DNA of 64,000 nucleotides from Mixophyes australis. Lineage: Eukaryota; Chordata; Amphibia; Anura; Limnodynastidae. Shown in pieces: positions 45,367 through 55,380 of this stretch; the stretch's first letter is position 1, and each line of letters begins with the position of its first letter. The translations under genes were made by a program, and so were the position numbers. The notes under the pieces were generated by a model that made no database searches, was not told the DNA's origin, and saw only the letters and a list, made by a program, of their open reading frames with translations. The DNA lies in contig JAVHZZ010000004.1 of NCBI GenBank assembly GCA_036250195.1, positions 249,527,028 through 249,591,027 on the forward strand, in the 5' to 3' direction.

Positions 45367-46335
45367 GTAAAATATGTTTTAAAATTTGCCAGGCTCCTAA
45401 ATTGTTAGTGTGTTAGGGTTAATCAGTCTTCTTATGACTTCAGCCTTCTTTCATGCGGATATAAGCCAATTGTCTATCATTAATATTGCACTATCTGCAA
45501 GGGAAAGTTTATCACAACATATGTGTCAGTAGCGCTGCCAAATGCAGCTACTTTGTGTTATGACATTAAGAGGACTATACTGCAGAGACAAGATTGGGAC
45601 ACATACGTCATTTAGAAATGAAAAACTATTTAAGAATGGTCTGCACATATTTGAGTTGGTGACTTATGTCAAGCCATTTCCTGCCCTTTGATTGTGTTGC
45701 AATAATAACATTTTTGTACTGTTTACATTGCAAATAAATGAGAATTGAATCTTGTATTTGTTCTTAGTGGCCCAAGTAAACTGGTCAAAATAGAGATATC
45801 CCCGTTCAATAATTAGTACATACCCATAAGGCTTTGGGCAGAGTATGACTTTGGCTTTCAGTTCCCCTTAGTTAAAAAAAAATAATTGTAAAAAAAATAG
45901 AGAAAAACTATGTAAAAAAGTGAAATATTTTAAAAACAATGTTTACTGAAAAATCCTTTTTTTTTACAGAATAAAGCATATTTTCATTAATTTTCTTAGA
46001 GCAGACTCATTTAGTGGCTACCACTGCTTGCAATATTTAGCTATCAAGCATTTAGTGGCTGACAAAATATAACTTATTTAGTTTAATTGAGTGTTTGTCT
46101 GTTTCTTAGATTGGATAGCAAAGGAAAGGTTCAAGGTCCTTTGTGTATTGAACATGGGAGGAGCAGATTTAGGAGAATATGCAATATATCACAGAATGGT
46201 ACTAATTCTGGACATGACAACCAAATATGTAACAAAAGTACCCTTTTGACCACATTCCCTCTAACAATTGCAACTGATATTGGAATACATCTGTACTAAT
46301 TTACATGGAATGTAATATCATCTATAGTATATTTT
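45367..46335. other. Nothing recognised
   Basis: No exon or element identified in this AT-rich stretch. Confidence 0.4.
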
Positions 46336-46760
46336 GGGACTCATTTAGAGTCGGACGCAAAGTCCGTTTTAGGCGCATTAACCAAAAAAACACTACCACG
46401 CATGTGCAGCAAGCACCTTATCCGGCTGCATTTTGGACGCAATTAACACTTGCGACAGCTTGTGGCTTACTACGAGGCGAAGGGCGTAATGCGGAATTGT
46501 GAAGGTGTGACCCCGTAAGTAAATCCTAGACGTAGTATGGCGGAGACGCAACACACATCAAAAAAGGGCTAAAACTGTGCAGCAGGAATTAGGTGGCACA
46601 AGCAGTTAGCTAGCTGCACAAAATGCTCGCTGCTCGGTAGGGTATCACGAGTGGGATGCAACTGGGGTTACATGCTACTCATAATACCCTACCAAGCTGC
46701 GGCACACTCCCACTCCTACACGTCTTAGACGCACATTGCATCCAACTCTAAATGAGGTCC
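46336..46760. mobile_element. MITE with 25-bp inverted ends
   Basis: The left end gggactcatttagagtcgga and the right end tccaactctaaatgaggtcc are inverted repeats extending into gacgcaa / tgcatc. The interior is GC-richer than its flanks, has no coding capacity and includes further short inverted pieces (cgtagtatggcgg, cggtagggtatcac / aataccctaccaag). Confidence 0.78.
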
Positions 46761-47538
46761 TTTATGTGTATTCTCTTTGATTGAAATTAAACTTGAGCTA
46801 GAAGCTGTTTTTTCCTCTAATAATTTTCTATTCTGAGACTCATGGAATGAGTCTAAATAGTTACTGTATATAGAACAGATCAATCCTTTTTGAAGGGTCA
46901 TAATATGCAAAGCTTTTTAAAGCATGTGTTTTCCTAAGGAAATGTATAATTTGTACATAGTCAAAAAATCTGTGCTGCACTGCGGGATATTTTTTTTTTA
47001 AGGCAGTAAAGGGAAATCCTGCTTCCTCTCTCTGAAAGGTCATAAATAATCTGAATCTCAGATTTTAACCAAGACCTGGAATAATTTGAGAGAGTGTCCT
47101 GAAAGGAAGTCCTAATGGAACAATAACAGAGAATGGAGTCTGATGTGACACATGGTTACTACCGATATCCTAAATCTTGATAGAGAATTGTAAGGTATGG
47201 AATGATTAGGTAATGTATAGTATAGGTTTAGGAAGAACACAAGTTAAGGGTTGCCAGGTTGAGATGCTTTGTCTCCAAATCTACCCCAAAAAATTTCAAC
47301 ACCAAGAAAAGGAAAGCAGTAATTGACTCAGATGAGCAGCCCAGTACTAAGTTTACCATCTGGAAAACCTCATCTGGAAAACCTCTACTTCCATGCTTTA
47401 TGCTTTTTTTTTGAGAAATTCCAGCTGAAATCTAAAAACATTTTTGAATATTAGTAAATTGTGAATATGGGACTCAAATTGGAAAAGTTAGATAAATATA
47501 AAGAAGCTTGGAGAGCATATATAGCTGCATGGTCAGAC
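46761..47538. other. Nothing recognised
   Basis: No element or exon identified. The minus frames at 46725-47043 have no recognisable product. Confidence 0.35.
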
Positions 47539-47860
47539 CATCATCATCACCATTTATTTATATAGCGCCACTAATTCCACAGCGCTGTACAGAGAACTCA
47601 CTCACATCAGTCCCTGCCCCATTGGAGCTTACAGTCTAAATTCCCTAACATACACACAGACTAAGGTCAATTTGTTAGCAGCCAATTAACCTACTAGTAT
47701 GTTTTTGGAGTGTGGAAGGAAACCGGAGCAGACGGAGGAAACCCACACAAACACGGGGACAATATACAAACTGCTAACAGATAAGGCCATGATCGGGAAT
47801 TGAACTCAAGACCCCAGTGCTGAGAGGTAGAAGTGCTAACCACTTAGCCACCGTGCTGTC
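47539..47860 (-). mobile_element. tRNA-derived SINE, copy 3 (minus)
   Basis: This is nearly full length and collinear with the copies at 12783-13102 and 32647-32999. On the minus strand the tRNA-like head (tggctaagtggttagcact) leads, and the tail gcgctatataaata followed by GATGATG units ends the element near 47541. Confidence 0.87.
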
Positions 47861-47890
47861 AAAAGATGGTATATGTAAGCATGGGTCATG

Positions 47891-48190
47891 TCAATTTGGT
47901 GATAGGTTTAATGTACTGTTGAAAAGAGGTATGATCATAGGCTCTCTAACGGTCCAGTGGTCATATAGAAGATGAAGTTTAAACAGATGTTTAAGAGCTT
48001 TAGAATGCTGGTTTTCCTCTCTATCTTGTGGAGATCCCGATGGGGCCAACCTCTCCAGACAAGTTATAAGAACATTATTAAAGTTTTCTGCTAGTATTAA
48101 TTCTCCATTTTGAATCTGGGATAGGATATGGCTAACTTTCTTTACAAATTTGTGTTGGTCCTGGTTTGGGGGCATAAACGGGATGTAGTT
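47891..48190 (-). pseudogene. L1-like ORF2 endonuclease fragment
   Basis: A minus-strand frame reads NYIPFMPPNQDQHKFVKKVS, GELILAENFNNVLITCLERL, HSKALKHLFKLHLLYDHW and TVREPMI. This is the central AP-endonuclease pattern of L1/Tx1 LINEs: (Y)xPNxDQ, LxxGDFNxxL, LxxxLxxLxLxDxWR. The catalytic GDFN is AENFN, so key acids are changed. Only about 100 residues remain, without RT, between a SINE and a palindromic MITE. Confidence 0.75.
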
Positions 48191-48199
48191 TGCAATGTT

Positions 48200-48602
48200 C
48201 ACAGTGAAAATGTGAAAGTGAAAATGTCTACACCAAAATATCTACAGTCATGAGGTCGACACAGTTATAATGTCGACAGTCATAATGTCCCTCCGAATTT
48301 GCTAGTACAAGACTAAGCTGGCAGCACTAGGTTTGGTTCGGAGGGGTGGGGGGCACACTGTTTTGTTTTGTTTTTAATATGTATTACCATTTTAAATATA
48401 GTGCTTTATGACAACATTTTGACTGTAGACTTTACAGCACTATACACATTTTACATGACAACATTTTAACTCTGTCGACCTTATAAACATGTACACATTA
48501 TGACTGTCAACAATATAGCTGTGTCGACCTCATGACTGTAGAAATTTTTGTATAGACTTTTCCACTGTCCACATTTTCACTGTCAACTTTTCATACTCAA
48601 CC
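48200..48602. mobile_element. Palindromic MITE rich in gtcgac
   Basis: The arms carry agtgaaaatgtctaca..., ctacagtcatgaggtcgaca and cataatgtcgacagtcat on the left, and their inverses (tgtcgacctcatgactgtag, ccacattttcactgtcaac) on the right, spaced around a T/A-rich centre. Total about 400 bases. Decayed, non-coding. The piece at 20900-21130 may be related. Confidence 0.72.
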
Positions 48603-51600
48603 CGCACAAACATTTACATAGAAACATAGTAAGTTGTTTAACTTACCCATTAAGATTAAGTATTGGCCCTCAATGTCTCTAATTATTTATTTTGATTCAT
48701 AGGTGAGATGTCTAGCTAGCAGTATTGCCACCCAACGTTTCTTTTAAGAGTGGCGTTCCGGATGGAGGTTTTTTTTTTTTACAAAATGTGTTTTTTGAAG
48801 GAACAATATGTCCTCTTTTGTAGTGATGCAAATAACTTGTACAATTTTTGGATGAATTCAGGCCCTTGTCATTATAGGAAATTATGCATAGAGCAATAGG
48901 AGAAAAATTGGTAATGATTCAATGTAGATTATATAGCAACAAACATAGAGTATCTAATGAATATGGAGCATTTTTCAAATAAATTATTAGACAGCAACCA
49001 TGAGGATTATAGGTAGGTGTGGGCTTGGTTGCTGGTGGAAATTAAAGAGTAATGATAAAAGCAACAGTTGGCCAACATTGAGCTAAGGCTCTGGGGTGGA
49101 ACATGGTGGACCCATAATGTAAATGTAGGACTTCTAAGTAGGAGAAGGAGGAGAGTTTAGGAGGAGTTGAACAATTCTCCTGTGTGGAATATCAGGAGCC
49201 AATGAAATATATTTAAGCGTGCAGCAATAAAGAAAGGTAGTAAATATTTAAATCTTTTTTAAACTCTAGAAGTAAAAAGAGAATATTATATACAGAGTAT
49301 TGCTATGGACAATAAGAAAATTTTGGTCAGAGTATATTTTAATTTTGCCATCAAATGTTTCTTCTTACTGGAGCTAATATGTCAGACAACGTAGATCTAA
49401 CTCCTACAGAGCGGGACCCTGGTGATGACAACATTACCAGGGTTTACCCAGATGCAGAACTACCACATCCTGCATATTGTACATATTCTATTGAACCGTT
49501 ACCGAAAATTGACTTGTACCATTGCTATTATCTGTTTGCATCTTCTTCCATTAGTTTTGTACTTACCAGCAAAATCAGTGCTGTCTAGAAGAGAAATCCC
49601 TGTGTCTACTGAATGGTGACAATACCCCGAAATATCAATTTCAGATTCCATCCAGATATTTTTTCTTTAGTTTTTCTTCCCTTCAGATAGATGTCAGGAA
49701 CAGTCTAAACCTGTTATAATACATAAAAATACACATTATTGAAAATAAGCCCATCCACCATTTATATAAATTAACTACATATCTCTATGCAAGCTTTATA
49801 AAATTCAGTGTTATGTAAATCTCCTTAGTTATTATTATCCTTTATTTATAAGGAGTCAAAAGATATCTGCAGCGCGTACATTATACAGATAATTGACCAT
49901 ACAGGGTAGAACAGAACAGTGAACGAATAAACCAAGACTCCAAGGGTTTAATCTACATGCACCATGTTTGCTGGTCGCCACACGCCACAAAGATTATATC
50001 ATACCCCTATATCCTTTTCTTTTCCTGTGAATCCATTTTTTGGTACCTTGACTATGGCCACAGAGATAATTTGGTTCCGCTAAAGAAAACAAAGTCACCT
50101 AACTGTGGAGTACTAGTCTAGCACATAGAACAGAAGGGCAATTACCTCCCATGGGCCACTCTTCTTACAGAATGAAGCTGGCTCTGAGTGAAGGCAGGGT
50201 TCTCATTCTCCATATTAGTGGTTGCCTGGCTACTTATCTGATCACATAGCCTATCCCTAACTCTCATAGATGACAATTTTCTAAATAAAATTGTCTGTAC
50301 AAATAAAATTCAGGTAGCTGTTTACTATATTTTAGATTTTATGAACAATATAAGTTTGTTTTGGATTTATTAAATGTTATTTTCCTTCGAGCCATCTCAT
50401 TTACACAGCATATGTAAATTCCCCCTGGCCAGGTCAGAGCATGTAGGGTTGTAACATGTCTGCATGACCCTTGATCACAAATAATGGAAATGATTCAAAA
50501 CTGATAAACTAGGTAAAGAAAATGTTCAATAGCTGGGTGACAAAAAAAAATAATCACTGACAAATACAGATTGGTCGAGGCTTTTCTAAAATTAATAACA
50601 CCCCACCCCACCCCAAAAAAAAAATAAAAAAATAAAAAATCTCCAAATATTTTGGACTAATAATCATGCAAATGTTAGCACATTAATAATATTACCTATT
50701 TAAACAATCTAACACTAGATCCATGGTCTGCTTTTATTTCAGGTATAGTAGACAAGGAATGCATTTAGTAAACTAATAAAATTGTGCTGTAACCAGAGAG
50801 ATCTTAGCTTTTGTTAAGTTGGCCACAGATGGGCCAATGCTATTGTTTGGCATGTACATTAGAGTAGCAGACACACACAGTTTGACAGTGGACATTTGCT
50901 GACCCAATCCTTGACATGCCCAAAAAATATCTCTTCAACTTCAAATGGCTGATTTAGTGCAAGGAGATAACCAAGGGTCCACCAATATCTGCTCAATTGT
51001 TTTCAAATAAACTCTGATCGCAATTGGTTCCTAATCTCATCTCAAATTAAGTTTGCCACTTTGATACTAGCCCATAAAAAAAACCTCAATTTGCCTGTTA
51101 GCTTGCTGGCAAACTTGGTTAGCTGGTGGCTTGGTTTAAAAATTCAATAGGCACTGAGAAACTGCCTGTTGACATATATTTTCATAATGTTCATAATTTG
51201 ATTAACAAGTCACCAAATGGATAAGCCACCTTCTGTATATTTAATGCACCATAGGATTACGGTAACTTTGTATACTGTCTGAAGGAGTAAATGAATCGCC
51301 TGGCTTACAATTTGACATGCCCACCATTAAAGTTTACTTACTTCTCTGCCATAATTACCCCTGCTAATATATTTTATATCTACAGTACCATTTTCCTTTC
51401 AACTCCATCATTGCCAGATGTATCCAAAGATTTTAAAGCAGCATCACATCAGGTATGCTTTTTAAACATAAATCACTGTGACAGGCTATTAGAAGAATAT
51501 TGGCATTTGCCATTTTTCCTTGTTTATTTTCCTTCAGGTTGATATTAATGATTTCTGATTCTGGACTACCATGGCAACCACAGTAACATGGCACAATATG

Positions 51601-51859
51601 TAGTGAGCATAGAGGTTGTGGCACTGTGGCATCCTTCTTCTCCTCTTTCTGTCATCATAAGACATGCTGAAAGCTGTGAGCCTGTTTCTTTGTAGCAGAC
51701 TGACCGTGTCTGTGCCTGGCAGACCTTTTTATTTTCCCTCCAGAGACATTTTGAAAAGGAGACACTGATTTGTAGAGGACTAAATCTTCTATATGGGATT
51801 GCTGATTTCAATAGTTACATTGCGGTAGTTTTTCATCCTTATCGCATTGATAAGGATTG
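48603..51859. other. 5' flank or intron, almost nothing recognised
   Basis: A retroposon tail-like patch lies at 49830-49930 (cctttatttataaggagt, then gcagcgcgtacattatac). The frame at 49355-49588 (plus) has an ordinary amino-acid composition (SDNVDLTPTERDPGDDNITR) but no product I recognise and no supporting exon structure. Simple C/A and A tracts occur near 50597-50640. No other feature. Confidence 0.35.
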
Positions 51860-51890
51860 AAGTATTTCTCATATTTGTGAAAAAAAACAA

Positions 51891-51928
51891 CACAGGAACA
51901 GCAGTTCCGATAAACTGCTGTTCCTGTG
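51891..51928. repeat. Perfect 16-bp hairpin
   Basis: cacaggaacagcagtt is followed after 6 bases (ccgata) by its exact inverse, between A-rich runs. It is probably the end or centre of a decayed DNA element whose sequence continues to about 52480 (cctgattcactgtaag ... taaataggcccc). Confidence 0.85.
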
Positions 51929-52676
51929 AAAAAAAAACTACTTACCACGGCTTCTTCGTAATGCGCTAGTTTCTGGATTTCTTCATCCCTTCTTCTTTCC
52001 TTCTTACAATGCCTGTGCGCATGCGTTGATCGAAATTCTTGGGCCTACGCACAAGAACCCTCCAGTAGTTAGTGAGCAGTGAGACGGGACAGCACAGCAG
52101 ACTAGTATGTAACAGGGAGGGATCACATGATACCTCCACACATGCGCTGTCCAGCTCTGCTCTTCGGAGCAAAGCTGGACATAAATGAAAAGTGAAGAGA
52201 AGACTTAATTTAAGATGATGTACGCTGGCGTACATTAACATAACAAGTTTCAGAAAAGATCTCTTTTTCGGAACTTGTTAGATTGCGTTAGGGACCAGTC
52301 CCCATACTATTTTATAGTGACTGCTCAGAAAACAAAGCAGCAGCAAAAAAGAATGCAAAGAAGCAGATATCCATGATAGCTGCTGCGATGCAACAATCAT
52401 AAATTTGAAGGATCCTTCAAATTGCACCTGATTCACTGTAAGTGTCCTTTGTGTACATTACACTGCTTGATAAATAGGCCCCATTATAACAGCTATTGTC
52501 ATTGTTGTTTCTATAGTTGTAGATTCCCACACAGTATTATACCATTTCAAAACAACCATATTTCCATGTAGTAAAACATAAAACTAGTGAAAACGAAACA
52601 GTTAAAACACATTGTGGGTTAATACATTTTTCATCTAGAGCGTTTTAATGAAAGACCTATAATCTTATGACACAAT

Positions 52677-52869
52677 GGGGCATATTCAATTTGGTCTAAA
52701 CATCGCAGATACAAGCACCCACTGACAACACGTTACCGCTACATTGCAGATTCCCGTGCCACCCCATATGATTGTGAAGGGAAGTCCACAATGTTGTGGT
52801 GCCGTACTATCACTTTACACGGGCAGCCGCGCTTTTCTGCGATATCTAGACCTAATTGAATATGCTCCT
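52677..52869. mobile_element. MITE with about 35-bp inverted ends
   Basis: The left end ggggcatattcaatttggtc continues to atcgcaga. The right end is its inverse (tctgcgatatctagacctaa and ttgaatatgctcc). The interior is GC-richer, about 120 bases, with no coding potential. Confidence 0.82.
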
Positions 52870-53300
52870 ATAAATCATATACAACTAATCTAATTATTTT
52901 CTAAACTTTGTACAATTTGACCCAGTTAATTTTTTTAGCATAAAATATCTGTGTTTACTTATTGCCAATTAACATGGATATCCTGCTCTTAATAACTAGC
53001 TTAAATGGTTACTTGACAATAATTAGAATAATCTTTACTTACTTAGCAACATATATTTTATCTTGGATTCCACAGGAAACTTGATAACATTTATAGCCAT
53101 TATCAAATGTTTATTTTTGCATTTAACATCAGTTATAGTTGTACAAATAATTTTTTTTTAACATTGTTCTGATAATGAGCATACTTTGGAGCAGAACACA
53201 GGAGAATTTGTATTCATTTCTGAATATGACTTGCCAAATGATTATATGGTCTCACTTGATGCAATTGTAATTTACAAACAGTGCTGAGTTACTTGAGTGT

Positions 53301-53349
<49 letters not shown>

Positions 53350-53713
53350 TTGAGGAGGGGTTGGATATAGAGCACAGTGTAAATTAAAATGGATTGCCTT
53401 GCATGTTGCTGATTTGGCCTAAGCGTACATTTATATTCATATTACTACTACTGCATCGAGATGCGTCTGACTCAGCATATTGCCTGAATACACTATTTTT
53501 GCGTACACATTTTGTGTTCAACTCTGCATCGCGCCCTAAGTGCCAGCACCTCTGTACATCCTAATAGAGAGCAAGGAAGATGCAGGTGCCTGCAATGATA
53601 CCTTTCTTGTGCAATCATAGCAACTGCTCAAGGAAATGCAGTGAACAGGTTTAGAACCTGCAAGAATAATAATCTACTTCTTAAGTTACATAGGAATATG
53701 TATATATATATAT
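52870..53713. other. Spacer with TA microsatellites
   Basis: (TA)n runs lie at about 53305-53344 and 53699-53715. Nothing else is recognised. Confidence 0.5.
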
Positions 53714-54778
53714 ATAGACAAAAGTATTCGGAAACTTGACCATTTCACCAACAGGGGGACTGTAATGACATTGCTTTCAATTACATATATTTTAATATAG
53801 AGTTAGTCCCCTTTTGCAGCAATGACAGCTTTCACTCTTCTTGGAAGTCTTTCAGCAAGATGTTTGAGTGTTTCTGTGGGAGTTTGTGCCCAGTCATTCT
53901 GTAAAGCATTTATGAGGTCAGGCACTGATATTGGACGAGAAGGCCTGGATCGCAATCTCCATTCCGGTTCATGCCAAAGGTGTTTGATGGGGTTGAGGTC
54001 AGGGCCCTGTGCGGGACAGTCAAGTTCTTCCACACCAAACTCATCGAACCATATCTTTGTAGTCCTTGCTTTGTGCACTGGGGTACAGTCATGTTGCCAC
54101 AAAGTTGGAAGCATAGCATTTTTCAAAATAACTTGGTATGCTGAAGCATTAAGATTGCTCTTCACTGGAGATAAGGGGCCTAGCCCAAGCCCTGAAAAAC
54201 AGCCTCATACACCCTCCTCCACCAAACTTCATAGTTTGCATAATGCAGTCACGGAGGTAACATTCTCTAGGCATTCGCCAAACACAAACTCCCCATCTGA
54301 GGGCCAAACAGAGAAGCGTGATTCATCACTCCACAGAACACAGTTTCACTGCTCCACAGTCCAGTGTCGGTGTACCTTACATCACTCCATCCGACACTTG
54401 GCATTGGTCTTGGTAATGTGAGGCTTGCATGCAGCTGCTCGACCATGAAAACCCATTCCATTAACCTCCCGCCACACAGTTTTTGAGCTTATATTAATGC
54501 CAGTGGAAGTTCAGAACACTTCAGCTATGGAATCAGAAGAACTTTGGCGACTTATACGCACAATGCGCCTTATCAGTCGTTGTCCCCGCTTTGTGACTTT
54601 ACATGGTCTTCTGCTTCATGGCTGAGTTGCTGTTGTTCCTAAATGCTTTCACTTTCTATTAATATAACTTACGGTTGACCGTGTAATATCCAGCACGGAT
54701 GAAATTTCATGAACCATCTTATTGCAAAATGGCAACCTATCACAGTACCACACTTAAAGTGACAAAATACTTTTGTCC

Positions 54779-54780
<2 letters not shown>
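53714..54780 (-). pseudogene. Tc1-like transposon with degenerate transposase
   Basis: Terminal sequences gacaaaagtatt-gg (53717) and the inverse aatacttttgtcca (54766-54779) bound about 1.06 kb, flanked by TA-rich sequence as expected for TA insertion. On the minus strand the frame 54165-53803 gives the transposase C-terminal half: HDCTPVHKARTTKIWFDEFG (the QQDN-type block, here HDCTPVHK) and LDCPAQGPDLNPIKHLW (the DLNPIE-type block, Glu replaced by Lys). The N-terminal part continues out of frame at 54461-54267 (WSSETVFCGVMNHASLFGP). Catalytic acids are altered and frames are broken. Confidence 0.85.

Positions 54781-54823
<43 letters not shown>
54781..54823. repeat. (TA)n microsatellite at the LTR junction
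   Basis: A pure TA run sits between the Tc1 end and the 5' LTR. The LTR element appears to have inserted in or beside it. Confidence 0.95.
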
Positions 54824-54826
<3 letters not shown>

Positions 54827-55314
54827 AACAAAAGGAGGCATTTAGCTGCCAATATTGAGAGAAAGCAGGGAAGTAGAGTAAAACATTTGTGCAGTAATGC
54901 ACCTAGATTGAATATAAAGACCTATGTATGAAAAGCAATAGTTTAAGTTTGGTTTAACTTACATGACTTGAAATCCTTCCTCTCAGCAAACAGACAGGGT
55001 GTGTCTGAATTACAGAGCCAGTGATGGGCGTTTCCTTTTAAAGAGAAGGTGGGTGTGTCACCTGTCCATCAAGCTAAGGCTGGGGGAGGAGTATCAGGTA
55101 TAAAAGCTTGATTATATCATTTGTTCACTGAGACCAATGCTGGGTGAGCTGGCTGGTCCTGAGAGAGAGCTGGACTATGTATAGCTAGTGTTTAGGGTCT
55201 CCATGATTGCTGTACAAGTATACGGTGTCAAACATTTACCATCCTGACAATAAAGCACCATAAAAAGGAAGTTGTTGTTCGCGTGTGCTTCTGCAGTAGC
55301 GGGCTTTTGACACA
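54824..55314 (+). mobile_element. 5' LTR of the Gmr1-type retrotransposon
   Basis: This 491-base LTR matches 59590-60080 with about nine differences seen by eye (roughly 2 percent). Its first bases are TTTAAC where the 3' LTR has TGTAAC, and it ends CACA just before the primer-binding site. The promoter and processing signals are in the normal order: tataaaag at 55099-55106 and aataaa at 55249-55254. It would drive transcription of the element rightward. Confidence 0.92.
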
Positions 55315-55316
55315 AG

Positions 55317-55333
55317 TGGTGTCAGGAGTGGGA
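55317..55333 (+). promoter_or_regulatory. Primer-binding site
   Basis: tggtgtcaggagtggga lies two bases after the LTR. This T-G-G-N-G-T-C-rich pattern is a common tRNA primer site in vertebrate gypsy-type elements. The tRNA was not matched here. Confidence 0.7.
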
Positions 55334-55380
55334 TACTCCGGGAAGCAAGTTTCCGCTACCCAACCCCCGCAGACCTCAAC

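Noticed and set aside
53822..54421. 199-residue plus-strand frame
   Set aside because: It is antisense to the Tc1-like transposase, whose motifs lie on the minus strand.
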